NCBI GenBank assembly: GCA_039962225.1 | Contig: JAMPKV010000010.1 | Coordinates: forward strand, 1 to 64,000 | Direction: 5' to 3' | DNA: 64,000 nucleotides | Origin: Microcoleus sp. AS-A8 | GTDB lineage: Bacteria > Cyanobacteriota > Cyanobacteriia > Cyanobacteriales > Coleofasciculaceae | Shown: one piece after another, positions 1 to 7,478 of the stretch | How the letters are laid out: the number at the start of each line of letters is the position of its first letter | Position numbering within the stretch: the stretch's first letter is position 1 | The notes under the pieces: generated by a model | The model's input: only the letters and a program-made list of their open reading frames with translations | Told to the model about the DNA's origin: nothing | Database searches by the model: none | Position numbers and translations under genes: made by a program

Positions 1-1
1 C

Positions 2-76
2 AGGGATGTTTCAAATCAACTAGTCCATCAAGTACAGCGATACAGACTTGAGGATGACCCAATGTTTGAGATGTAA
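2..76 (+). CDS. C-terminal tail of an unidentified protein, cut by the window edge
   Basis: One frame is open from the window edge to a TAA at 74-76. It encodes a hydrophilic tail ending in LEDDPMFEM, with a codon pattern that looks natural. Nothing in these 24 residues identifies a family. It is most likely the end of another CAST cargo gene or of a transposition gene. About 100 bp of AT-rich sequence without a gene separate it from the next coding region, which is on the other strand. Confidence 0.35.
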   Translation, partial: RDVSNQLVHQVQRYRLEDDPMFEM

Positions 77-178
77 GTAAGGAAGTCACTGCCTCTTGTT
101 AAACGATTTATATAGACGAAGATATAACTAAAGCTATTTGGCTTTATCAAGTCAATCAAATAAATTAATAAAGCTAAA

Positions 179-640
179 TCAATATCGCCTCTGCTGTCGT
201 CTCCGCTTCAAATCCTCAGCCAGTCGAATATCCACCAGTTCCCCCTCCTCCCACGCTTCACCATCCGGTTTAACCAACCGTTGTGCGAGTTTTTGGAGTT
301 CTACATCTGAAGCGCGATCGCCTTCTAGCAACTCATTAATCCGTTCCACAGGCATTTCAACATCAGCCGCAAGTTTCCCAAGCGCCCAGTCACGGTTACT
401 CAGCGTTTCCTCAATCAGAGATGCGATCGTTGGTACGCCACTCACCACATCAGTGCGGCGAGCAGTCTCCGTTTGTCGCAACTGCTCTAGCGATTCATTT
501 TCACCTAGCCACGCATCAATCAGCTCCACTGCCACATCACTCATCTTGCGCCCATGCATCGCGCAAGCCGCCTGAAAACGCCGCTTAAATTCTTGGTCTG
601 GTAAGTAAAGCCTTACAGAAACGTATTTATCTTCAGCCAA
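179..640 (-). CDS. Small putative DNA-binding protein, ribbon-helix-helix-like N-terminus
   Basis: The 153-residue product starts with a short strand (YVSVRLYLP) followed by two predicted helices, the layout of a ribbon-helix-helix DNA-binding fold. A second helical unit (about residues 70-125) resembles an HTH segment, and the C-terminus is basic (RRRQQRR). I recognise no named family. The only in-frame start is a TTG at 640 following an in-frame stop, with AAGGA directly against it, so the exact start is uncertain. It is divergent from the 779-3648 operon, and a 15-bp inverted repeat lies between them. It could be an autorepressor or an antitoxin-like regulator of the cargo; that role is inferred from position only. 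Confidence 0.6.
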   Translation of the reverse strand: MAEDKYVSVRLYLPDQEFKRRFQAACAMHGRKMSDVAVELIDAWLGENESLEQLRQTETARRTDVVSGVPTIASLIEETLSNRDWALGKLAADVEMPVERINELLEGDRASDVELQKLAQRLVKPDGEAWEEGELVDIRLAEDLKRRRQQRRY

Positions 641-704
641 TCCTTGTTAAGCACAAATAACCTTGTGCTTAATTATCTCTGGATTGTATCAGCGCTAGGC
701 AAAA

Positions 705-749
705 TAGGCACATAGTCACTCATATTGCATTTTTGTGACTATGTGCCTA
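705..749. promoter_or_regulatory. Perfect 15-bp inverted repeat between divergent cargo genes, candidate operator
   Basis: Arms taggcacatagtcac (705-719) and gtgactatgtgccta (735-749) are exact reverse complements separated by 15 nt. The site lies between the start of the 179-640 gene and the ATG at 779. No T-run follows, which argues against a terminator. A dimeric repressor, perhaps the divergent gene's own product, could bind it. Confidence 0.5.
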
Positions 750-778
750 AAATTAAGTTACTTCTAAAAAAAATCTCG

Positions 779-1363
779 ATGAAGCCAACCGAACAGCAAC
801 AGCGCTTCCCCCAAACTCAACCAGACCCAGCCTACCTGCAAGCCTTACAAGACTTTGGCGTGTTGGAATTGCGCGATGCCGTAGGCACTGCACTTGGTGC
901 AGAACGCTTAACATCTCTTAGCAAAACAAACCCACTCAGCCAAGGAGAACTCGACTCACTCACCGCCTTACTCATCCGCCAACTCACTAACAACCTGAAT
1001 CGCCAACAACTCTCCAATCTCCTGAAAGCTTTCCAGTTAGATAGTTCAATTTCTGGCTTACCCTCGCTGAGTTTCCATCCTTCAGTTTCGGGTGTTAGCC
1101 TGCCAGAGAATTTCCCGGATAGTGCAGAAACGCCCCAGTTTTTGTATGGCGATCACATCCAGTGGAAGCCGCTATCTGATACAGACGAAACCGACAGGGG
1201 CATCGTCATTGGGCGGTTTTACGCCTTTGATCCTCATCGCTACCAATGGGCGTGGAAATATCTAATTTTTCTCACTCCCGAATCTCCCAGCACTCAATTC
1301 TGTGTAGCGGATACCTGTTGGGAAGAACATCTCGAACCTTTGCCATTGGAAACAAACTCATGA
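779..1363 (+). CDS. Hypothetical protein, first gene of the cargo operon
   Basis: The 194-residue product is taken from the ATG at 779; the open frame extends further upstream but runs through the inverted repeat, so 779 is preferred. The N-terminal half is helical and Leu/Gln-rich. The C-terminal half is rich in aromatic residues, with a GDHIQWKPL segment that resembles a small beta domain. I do not recognise a family. The stop overlaps the next gene's start (ATGA at 1360-1363), so the two are probably translationally coupled. It probably acts with the HTH protein and the DUF262 nuclease that follow, but its function is unknown. Confidence 0.6.
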   Translation: MKPTEQQQRFPQTQPDPAYLQALQDFGVLELRDAVGTALGAERLTSLSKTNPLSQGELDSLTALLIRQLTNNLNRQQLSNLLKAFQLDSSISGLPSLSFHPSVSGVSLPENFPDSAETPQFLYGDHIQWKPLSDTDETDRGIVIGRFYAFDPHRYQWAWKYLIFLTPESPSTQFCVADTCWEEHLEPLPLETNS

Positions 1364-1668
1364 CATCTCCTCGTCCCCTCGGACAACAAGAACTAGAGTT
1401 AATTCGTCTCTACGCCAACTGCCAGTTAGGGATGTCTCCCCGTACCTTTGAAGCCAAGTGGAACGTTACGCGATCGCAAATGGCAGCTATCTGTCAATGC
1501 TCCCTCGCCACAGTCCAACGCTGGTTTGAGCGAGGAAGTAACTTTTCGCCACCGACTCGATACCACTTGCGCTACTTAGCACTCGCAGATTTATTTATCG
1601 AGCATTTTGAAGAAATTCCCGACAGATTAAAAGCTCTCTTATGCCCTGTGTCCAATAGTCAAGGCTAA
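1360..1668 (+). CDS. Small helix-turn-helix protein
   Basis: The 102-residue product begins at the ATG overlapping the upstream stop codon. Residues about 15-55 form a helix-turn-helix: a helix around LIRLYANC, then WNVTRSQMAAICQCS, then the recognition-like helix ATVQRWF. The rest is helical and contains no catalytic motif. It resembles small HTH proteins found on cyanobacterial plasmids and islands, but I cannot name the family. The ATGA overlap upstream and a 48-bp gap to the nuclease gene place it in one operon with both. A regulatory or DNA-targeting role is inferred from the fold. Confidence 0.65.
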   Translation: MTSPRPLGQQELELIRLYANCQLGMSPRTFEAKWNVTRSQMAAICQCSLATVQRWFERGSNFSPPTRYHLRYLALADLFIEHFEEIPDRLKALLCPVSNSQG

Positions 1669-1716
1669 TTTAAACAAAATTAACAAAAACCTATCAGATT
1701 GGGAGGAATTCAATTC

Positions 1717-3648
1717 ATGCCTAACTTGTCCACAGAAGAACGTTTTAGGGTGGTTAGAAGTATTCCGTTGCTGCTGCCGACCTCTAGTACGAACAAGGAC
1801 ATGACCTCTATTTCCACCTTCGACATCACCAAAGAACCCCTGCTCGACTTGCTACGGGACATCCAACAGGGCAAAATACAGCTCGTGGACTTTCAACGTT
1901 CTTGGTGCTGGGACGAAGAGCGCATCGAACGGGTGATTGCTAGCGTCTCCCTTGGTTTCCCAGTGGGAGCGGTAATGCTCCTTCAGCAAGGCAACCCGGA
2001 TGTCAAATTCAAGCCCCGCCTTGTCGAAAGTTTGAACCTCGCTCATCCTCCCGTGCCGACAGCTTTGATTCTTGACGGACAGCAACGCCTCACCAGTCTG
2101 TTCATGTCCCTGCTATCCGACCAACCCGTGCGGATTGACCGAGGCAAACGCTACCCACCGGAGCAACGTTGGTACTACATCGACATTGCCCAAGCTCTCG
2201 ACTACCCCCACACCGATCGCCGCGATGCCATCTGGGGCTTAACGGTTGATAAAAAGCTCTACCGACCTGGACAACCTGTAATTGACTGTTCGGCACCGAA
2301 AAAAGAATTTGAACTCGGTTTATTTCCCATTTCCCAGGTCTTTAATTTCCCCCAGTGGCGCTCTCAATACTGCAAATACTGGCATTACGACCCCCAAAGA
2401 TTAGCCTTGATTGATGAGTTTGAAGCAACCGTTATCAAAAAATTCGAGCATTATCAGATGGGATTGTTCGTCTTGAGAGCTGAACTGCCTAAAGAAGCTG
2501 TTTGTTACATTTTCGAGGAAAACAACAAACGACAATGCGAACTGACACAATTTGACTTGTTAACCTCCTCCTTTGCTGCTACTGATTTTGATTTGCGCTC
2601 AGACTGGATAGCTATAGAGAAACGCTTTAGTTCTCATCGAGTTTTGCGCCTGTTAAAGCCAACGGATTTCTTGCAGGCGATCGCGTTGATGGGCAACTAT
2701 GCGCGACGAGTGCAAGCTCAGCAGCAGGGTTGTCATCCTGAACGGCTACCGGGAGTAGCCTGTAATCGTCAGGATGTGCTGGGTTTAGAGTTGGCGCAAT
2801 ATCAGCACTGGATGGAACCGATCAGTGCTGCCTTTGAGGAAGTGGCTCGTTTTCTCCATACTCAAGCCATCTTCGATGCTAACGATCTTCCTTATCCCAT
2901 GCAGCTTGTGGTTATGGCTCCTTTATTTGCGATTTTAGGAGAGGGAATGAAACTGGACTGGGTGCGGCAACACTTACAACAATGGTTTTACTGTGGGGCA
3001 GCATCGGGGATTTATTCGCGTTCGCGGGAAGCGACTGCCGGGAAGGATTTGCTCGAAGTCCCTCAATGGCTTAATGGTGGCGAAGTGCCATCAACAGTAA
3101 AAGAAGCACATTTATCAGCAGAACGGTTGCAGAGTTTAGTGAATTCTCAAGGGGCGACTTACAGAGCGATCGCTGCTTTACTCAGACGTGATGGGGCATT
3201 AGATTTTGTCAGTGGTGAACCCATTACGGCGGCTCGTTACTTCGACGAGAAGATTGAGAACCACCACATCTTCCCTCAACAGTGGTGCAAGCAACAAGGT
3301 ATCCCTCGCTCACGTTATAACAGCATTGTCAACAAAACACCCCTAACGGCGAAGACGAATAAGTTTTTAGGGGGAAAAGCCCCATCCAAGTATCTGGCAA
3401 AGTTAGAAGAACAGGGGATGTCAAGACAGAGGATTGATGAGATTTTGCGATCGCACCTAATTGAGCCGACAACTTTGCACAGCAATGATTTTGAGGCATT
3501 TTTTGAAGCAAGAACCCAGGCGTTGGTAGCAAGAATTAATAGGGCGATGGGTAAGAGTTTAGTTAGAAAGTTGTTGCAGGAAAATGGAAATGGGAACGGG
3601 AACGGGTTCCATCTAAAGAGATTTATCCCTAATCAAGCTCTCATGTAA
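1717..3648 (+). CDS. DUF262 / HNH (DUF1524-type) nuclease, GmrSD-like
   Basis: The 643-residue product has an N-terminal DUF262 domain with the hallmark ILDGQQRLTSL motif (about residues 116-126), preceded by VDFQRSWCW. The C-terminal HNH/DUF1524 nuclease carries NHHIFP (about 514-519) and a downstream asparagine-rich segment (SIVNKTPL). In known GmrSD-type enzymes DUF262 uses nucleotides and HNH cuts DNA, often modified phage DNA. The ATG at 1717 is chosen because GGAGG lies 10 nt upstream; an alternative ATG is at 1801. It is the last gene of the three-gene cargo operon and lies 137 bp before cas12k. A phage-defence role is inferred from family and context. Confidence 0.85.
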   Translation: MPNLSTEERFRVVRSIPLLLPTSSTNKDMTSISTFDITKEPLLDLLRDIQQGKIQLVDFQRSWCWDEERIERVIASVSLGFPVGAVMLLQQGNPDVKFKPRLVESLNLAHPPVPTALILDGQQRLTSLFMSLLSDQPVRIDRGKRYPPEQRWYYIDIAQALDYPHTDRRDAIWGLTVDKKLYRPGQPVIDCSAPKKEFELGLFPISQVFNFPQWRSQYCKYWHYDPQRLALIDEFEATVIKKFEHYQMGLFVLRAELPKEAVCYIFEENNKRQCELTQFDLLTSSFAATDFDLRSDWIAIEKRFSSHRVLRLLKPTDFLQAIALMGNYARRVQAQQQGCHPERLPGVACNRQDVLGLELAQYQHWMEPISAAFEEVARFLHTQAIFDANDLPYPMQLVVMAPLFAILGEGMKLDWVRQHLQQWFYCGAASGIYSRSREATAGKDLLEVPQWLNGGEVPSTVKEAHLSAERLQSLVNSQGATYRAIAALLRRDGALDFVSGEPITAARYFDEKIENHHIFPQQWCKQQGIPRSRYNSIVNKTPLTAKTNKFLGGKAPSKYLAKLEEQGMSRQRIDEILRSHLIEPTTLHSNDFEAFFEARTQALVARINRAMGKSLVRKLLQENGNGNGNGFHLKRFIPNQALM

Positions 3649-3785
3649 AAGCGGCGATCGCCCAAAGGGCGGTGCCAGAGGCAATCGCCGGACTGTATTT
3701 AGAACAACTGTTTTTGTCTGGGGTTATGTAGTACATCTGTTTTAATTGAGATTTTCAAATTTTACTCTCTTAGTTTTCCCAAGTC

Positions 3786-5714
3786 ATGAGCATCATTACA
3801 TTTCAATGCCACCTCAAAGCGACTGAAGACTCCCTGGGTCATCTCTGGAGGCTAATGGTGGAGAAAAATACACTTTTGGTCAATGAACTGCTACAGCAGA
3901 TTAATACTCACCCTGATTTAGATAACTGGTTGCAAGAAGGAAACATCACAGCCCAAGTCATCCAAGGACTCTGCAAAAATCTCAGAGCTGAATCTCGCTT
4001 CCAGGATATGCCAGGTCGTTTCGCTAACGCTGCTGAGAACTTAGTCAAATACATTTACAAATCCTGGTTTGCTCTACAGGAAAAACGGAGGTTTCGTCTC
4101 CAGAGAAAACAACATTGGCTCTCTATGCTTAGAAGCGATTTGGAACTAGAACAAGAAAGCGGTTGTAGTTTAGAAACGCTACGTGCTCAAGCCACGAAAA
4201 TCCTCACCCAGAAAAAGGCTGAGTTAGAGCGCAATCAAGAAGAAAAACCAGACCCAGCTCCCAAGGATAATTCAAAAGCCTTATTCAACAGCCTCTTCCA
4301 AGCCTACGACAAAGCAAAAGCCCCCCAGGAACGCTGTGCGATCGCCTATTTATTGAAAAATAACTGCAACGTTAGCAAAGTAGAAGAAGACCCTGAAGCT
4401 TATCAACTGCGGCGGCGCAAGAAGGAAATTCAAATCGAACGCCTCGGCGAACAGCTCAAGAGCCGTCTTCCCAAGGGAAGAAATCTATCTGACCAAGAGT
4501 GGCTGGAAGCCCTGGAACAAGCGCAGGAACTAATCCTCGATGACGAAAAATTGAGAGAAGTGCAAGCCAGCCTTACCAGAAAACAAAGTTCAGTTCCTTT
4601 CTCGATATCCTACGAAACCAGCACCGACTTGCGATGGTCGAGAAATGAACAGGGGCGCATCTGCGTTAGCTTCAATGGCAAAGGCATTAGCCAGCATAGC
4701 TTTGAGGTCTTCTGCGACCAGCGCCAACTACATTGGTTTGAACGCCTTGCTCAAGACTACAAAATTTTTACACAGCACAAAGAACAGGTTCCTGCTGGAT
4801 TGCTGACTTTACGTTCTGCTCGACTAGTTTGGCAAGAACGTGAAGGTGAGGGCGAACCTTGGCAAGTGCATCGGCTGTTGCTTCACTGCTCTGTTAACAC
4901 TCGTTTGTGGACGGCGGAGGGAACAGAGGAGGTACGTGCCGACAAAATTGCGAAAACGCAAAAAATCATCGACAGCATGAAAGCAAAAGGCAGTCAGAGT
5001 AACAAGCTGACAGCCCATGAAACTTCTCTAAAGCTACTCAACACCTTTGAGGGCTTCTCCCGCCCCAGTCAAGCAGGCTACAAGGGCAATCCCTCAATTG
5101 TCATTGGGGTAAGCTTCGGACGAACCAAACCAGCAACGGTTGCGGTGGTCAACGTCGAGACTGGCGAAGTTCTGGTATACCGCGATGTTAAGCAATTACT
5201 GAGCAAGCCCATCAAGGAGGGGAAAACTAACAAGAAAAAGACTCAGTATGAGCAACTCAAACGTAGGCGAGAGCAGGAACGCCTCAACAGCCACGAACGC
5301 CACAACGCTCAAAAAAATGGTGCTCCTTGTAACTTTGGAGAATCGAAACAAGGGGAGTATGTAGATAGGCTGCTGGCAAAAGCGATTGTGGAAGTGGCTT
5401 CACAGTATCGAGCTAGCAGTATTGTCCTACCTGACTTGAGAAATATAGAGGAAGCGACTGAGAGTGAAGTGCGAGCCAGAGCTGAACAAAGATTTCCTGG
5501 CAATCAAAAGCTTCAAAATGGCTACGCCAAGAATTATCGTGCCAGCATTCACCGTTGGAGTTACAACAGGTTAGCCCAGTGTATTCAGGTTAAAGCCGAA
5601 AGAGCTGGAATTGCCACAGAACAAGTACACCAACCGCATGGGGACACTCCTCAAGAGAAAGCAAAGAATTTAGTCCTAGCTGCTTATAAAAACCGTAAAG
5701 TATCCGCTAGCTAG
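3786..5714 (+). CDS. cas12k: Cas12k, nuclease-inactive RNA-guided effector of a V-K CAST
   Basis: The 642-residue length fits the family (about 640). Family-typical blocks include the N-terminal segment containing LWRLM and NELL, the SAISYLLKN-like stretch here read as AIAYLLKNNC (about 188), and QLHWF (about 317). The RuvC-like core starts GVSFGRTKPATVAVV (about 440), where the usual catalytic Asp is absent, as expected for Cas12k. Later blocks are the SSIVLPDL segment (about 542) and a KAKNLVLAAY end. Cas12k binds crRNA and tracrRNA, recognises a GTN-type PAM and recruits TniQ, TnsC and TnsB to direct insertion without cutting. The tracrRNA and CRISPR array follow on the same strand. The frame is intact. 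No CvkR-type regulator gene lies directly upstream. Confidence 0.96.
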   Translation: MSIITFQCHLKATEDSLGHLWRLMVEKNTLLVNELLQQINTHPDLDNWLQEGNITAQVIQGLCKNLRAESRFQDMPGRFANAAENLVKYIYKSWFALQEKRRFRLQRKQHWLSMLRSDLELEQESGCSLETLRAQATKILTQKKAELERNQEEKPDPAPKDNSKALFNSLFQAYDKAKAPQERCAIAYLLKNNCNVSKVEEDPEAYQLRRRKKEIQIERLGEQLKSRLPKGRNLSDQEWLEALEQAQELILDDEKLREVQASLTRKQSSVPFSISYETSTDLRWSRNEQGRICVSFNGKGISQHSFEVFCDQRQLHWFERLAQDYKIFTQHKEQVPAGLLTLRSARLVWQEREGEGEPWQVHRLLLHCSVNTRLWTAEGTEEVRADKIAKTQKIIDSMKAKGSQSNKLTAHETSLKLLNTFEGFSRPSQAGYKGNPSIVIGVSFGRTKPATVAVVNVETGEVLVYRDVKQLLSKPIKEGKTNKKKTQYEQLKRRREQERLNSHERHNAQKNGAPCNFGESKQGEYVDRLLAKAIVEVASQYRASSIVLPDLRNIEEATESEVRARAEQRFPGNQKLQNGYAKNYRASIHRWSYNRLAQCIQVKAERAGIATEQVHQPHGDTPQEKAKNLVLAAYKNRKVSAS

Positions 5715-5756
5715 GCCAAGCTATTCTGAACCTTGACAATACAAATATAATGAATT

Positions 5757-6090
5757 AACAGCGCCGCTTGTACATGCTTATTGCCTCTGTACAGCGCTAA
5801 GTTAGGGTTTGTTTGACTGCTCGCAAGGCAGTCCTACTTTCTGAACCCTGGAGCTGTCCGGCCCGTGATGCTGCCCTATGAATACCTTCTTCATAGGTGG
5901 AAAAGTTCCCGTGTCTGAATACTGAAGTATTAAGTATACGGGAAAGGTGCGCTCTCAGCGAAATGTGGTCGGGCTGAGGGAGAAGGTAAATTTTCCCAAA
6001 GCCTTAGCCCTTGTTAACAAGGGTGTGGATTACCACAGTGGTGGCTCCGAACTCGTCCCCTTCGGGGGAGCCCTCCCTAATATTTTTTTG
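5757..6090 (+). ncRNA. Type V-K tracrRNA locus
   Basis: A TATAAT box (5746-5751) precedes an AACAGCGCCGC start near 5757-5760, which corresponds to the conserved GCGCCGC 5' region of V-K tracrRNAs. Further conserved landmarks follow in order: GGTTTGTTTGACTG (about 5807), TTTCTGAACCCTGG-GCTG (5839-5855), GGTGCGCTCTCAGC (about 5946-5959), GTGGCTCCGAACTC, a C/G-rich hairpin, and the anti-repeat GAGCCCTCC (6069-6077) that can pair with the repeat's GGGTGGGTT end. A T-run follows at 6083-6089. At about 330 nt it is longer than the Scytonema tracrRNA (roughly 220 nt), with additional stem-loops around 5880-5945 and 5985-6030. The ends are estimates. Confidence 0.9.
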
Positions 6091-6275
6091 ATGGCTCAAA
6101 GCGGGGTCAAAATCTCCCAGTAGCCGTCAGTCGTTCAAAACTCTTGTCCCGTCTTGATTTTAGACGTTCATATCACTAATCTTTCTCCTTGGGCAAGAGC
6201 TGAAATGACCAATTTAAAATCAGCCGACAAAAATGTATTTGTCAGCTTGTTTGGACAAGGGTTTCAGCGGGCGCG

Positions 6276-6529
6276 GTTTCATCAACCCTCCCGCCTTGGG
6301 GTGGGTTGAAAGGCAATTGAAGAACAGGAGGAAGCTCGGACTTTTTAGTTTCATCAACCCTCCCGCCTTGGGGTGGGTTGAAAGAAATATGGAAAGCCTC
6401 GGATCGAGCAAGGCTATCAGTTTCATCAACCCTCCCGCCTTGGGGTGGGTTGAAAGTCGTCTCTGTCTTTCTGAACCATTGGCTTATTCTTAGTTTCATC
6501 AACCCTCCCGCAACAGGGTAGGTTGAAAA
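6276..6529 (+). CRISPR. Short V-K CRISPR array, four repeats and three spacers
   Basis: Three identical 37-nt repeats start GTTTCATCAACCCTCCCG and end GGGTGGGTTGAAAG (6276-6312, 6348-6384, 6420-6456). A degenerate terminal repeat lies at 6493-6529, where CAACAGGGTAGG replaces CCTTGGGGTGGG. Spacers are 35, 35 and 36 nt (6313-6347, 6385-6419, 6457-6492). The repeat closely resembles known V-K repeats (GTTTCAACAACC...GGGTTGAAAG). The stretch 6091-6275 between tracrRNA and first repeat is AT-rich and probably serves as leader. No cas1 or cas2 is nearby, as is usual for V-K loci. I saw no spacer match elsewhere in the window. Confidence 0.97.
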
Positions 6530-6569
6530 GCATAGGAAACTACAATACGAAGTACCGCAATTTTAACAA

Positions 6570-6600
6570 GGGAGGGTTGAAAGGAGCGCCTGCCTTACAA
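6570..6600 (+). CRISPR. Delocalised half-repeat plus 17-nt tRNA-Val homing guide
   Basis: The 14 bases GGGAGGGTTGAAAG (6570-6583) copy the 3' end of the CRISPR repeat with one mismatch. They lie 40 nt past the terminal repeat. The next 17 bases, gagcgcctgccttacaa (6584-6600), are identical to the D-stem/anticodon-arm segment of the tRNA-Val gene (6827-6843, minus strand); base 18 onward does not match. This is the arrangement known for V-K CAST homing guides. The guide itself is flanked by AAAG rather than a GTN PAM, so it would not target itself. Confidence 0.93.
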
Positions 6601-6659
6601 CTCAAAAACCGAATATTATTTACTTTAAGTAAAAATCTGAGTTTATTCTCCACAAACAG

Positions 6660-6781
6660 CGACGTTAATTTGCGAATAGTTAATTACAGAGAACAAGCGA
6701 CATTAATTTGCGATTTTTGGCATGGATTTACTAAAAACGACACTAATTTGCGAATCGCGACATTTAATCTGCGAATGTACA
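6660..6781. mobile_element. CAST transposon end with four TnsB-type binding sites
   Basis: Four copies of a motif near CGACATTAATTTGCGAA occur in the same orientation at 6660-6676, 6698-6714, 6738-6754 and 6758-6775, with spacings of 38, 40 and 20 bp. They are followed directly by TGTACA at 6776-6781, the terminal sequence of V-K CAST ends. Motif density rises towards the terminus, as in Tn7-like ends. The five bases after the end, acata (6782-6786), would be the target-site duplication if it is 5 bp. Confidence 0.88.
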
Positions 6782-6791
6782 ACATACGACA

Positions 6792-6864
<73 letters not shown>

Positions 6865-6903
6865 GATAACATAATTAGGTTAACACAAAAATGATAATAA
6901 CAT

Positions 6904-7467
6904 ATGCCCTCCGGTCAAATACATGATCGCATAACTTTGTGGAGCTTACCCGTCGTCACCGGTTTGACCCTAGCCTCGACACAGAGTGGCAATCTGGCCT
7001 TAATCGTTTCCGGAGGGTTCCTCTTTAGTGGGCTGATGCTCAGTCCTGACTTAGACCTGAAATCCTTACCCTTCAAGCGCTGGGGGTGGCTGCGGTGGAT
7101 TTGGATACCCTACCAAAAAGCGATGCGCCATCGCTCAATCTTTTCTCATGGCCCTCTCATCGGCACTACTCTCAGGATGCTTTATCTGGCTACATGGACA
7201 GCCTTGGTGGGGATACTGATTTTGGGCGTCGTCCAGTTATTCCGAGACGTGCCTTGGAGTTGGCAGCAGTTTGGTCAAGATATCAAGCAATTGCTGATCA
7301 ATTACCAAGCCGAATGGATTGCCCTGTTTGTGGGTTTGGAACTCGGAGCGATGATTCATTCTGTCAGTGATTGGACTAGCACTGCCCTCAAGCGTTCTCA
7401 ACGGAAGCCCAAGCGCAAATCGACGACACGCAAGCGCACCCCGTCCCGGCGTACTTCCCAGAAATGA
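6904..7467 (+). CDS. DUF2227 putative metal-binding membrane protein
   Basis: The 187-residue product has conserved polar motifs typical of this cyanobacterial family: H7-D8 near the N-terminus, SPDLDLKS (about 47-54), and RHRSIFSHGPLIG (about 76-88). These His and Asp residues probably bind metal. Two or three hydrophobic stretches (about 18-45, 90-112, 135-155) suggest membrane association, and the C-terminus is a strongly basic KRK/RR tail. The biochemical role is unknown. It ends 11 bp before the convergent fibrillin-like gene. Confidence 0.75.
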   Translation: MPSGQIHDRITLWSLPVVTGLTLASTQSGNLALIVSGGFLFSGLMLSPDLDLKSLPFKRWGWLRWIWIPYQKAMRHRSIFSHGPLIGTTLRMLYLATWTALVGILILGVVQLFRDVPWSWQQFGQDIKQLLINYQAEWIALFVGLELGAMIHSVSDWTSTALKRSQRKPKRKSTTRKRTPSRRTSQK

Positions 7468-7478
7468 AGGTAAAAGAC

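Larger units (their letters stand above)
1..6781. mobile_element. Type V-K CRISPR-associated transposon (CAST), right-hand part
   Basis: The stretch contains cas12k, its tracrRNA locus, a CRISPR array, a delocalised homing guide and a transposon end that stops at TGTACA (6776-6781), 10 bp past the 3' end of a tRNA-Val gene. Genes left of cas12k sit where V-K CASTs usually carry cargo, between tniQ and cas12k. No tnsB, tnsC or tniQ is present, so the element should continue left of position 1; that is inference, because the left end is not visible. Base 6781 as the boundary is well supported by the motif and by its 62-bp distance from the guide's PAM. Confidence 0.85.

Noticed and set aside
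138-575. Frame on the plus strand opposite the 179-640 gene
   Set aside because: Low-complexity Ser/Arg-rich composition, a shadow of the real gene with its RHH-like fold on the other strand.
3786-5714. Possibility that the effector is a TnpB or a cutting Cas12
   Set aside because: Length, block order, tracrRNA, array and transposon end all fit Cas12k, and the first RuvC Asp is not conserved.
6313-6492. Spacers targeting genes within this window
   Set aside because: Scanning by eye found no match of any array spacer elsewhere in the window; only the delocalised guide matches, at tRNA-Val.
6233-6502. Open frames across the array, on both strands, with a repeated FINPPALGWVE or FNPPQGGRVDE peptide
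   Set aside because: The repetition is the CRISPR repeat read as protein. The spacing and repeat identity show it is an array.
1-6781. Search for tnsB, tnsC and tniQ within the window
   Set aside because: No integrase, AAA+ or TniQ-like product is encoded between 1 and 6781; they are presumed to lie left of the window, not lost.
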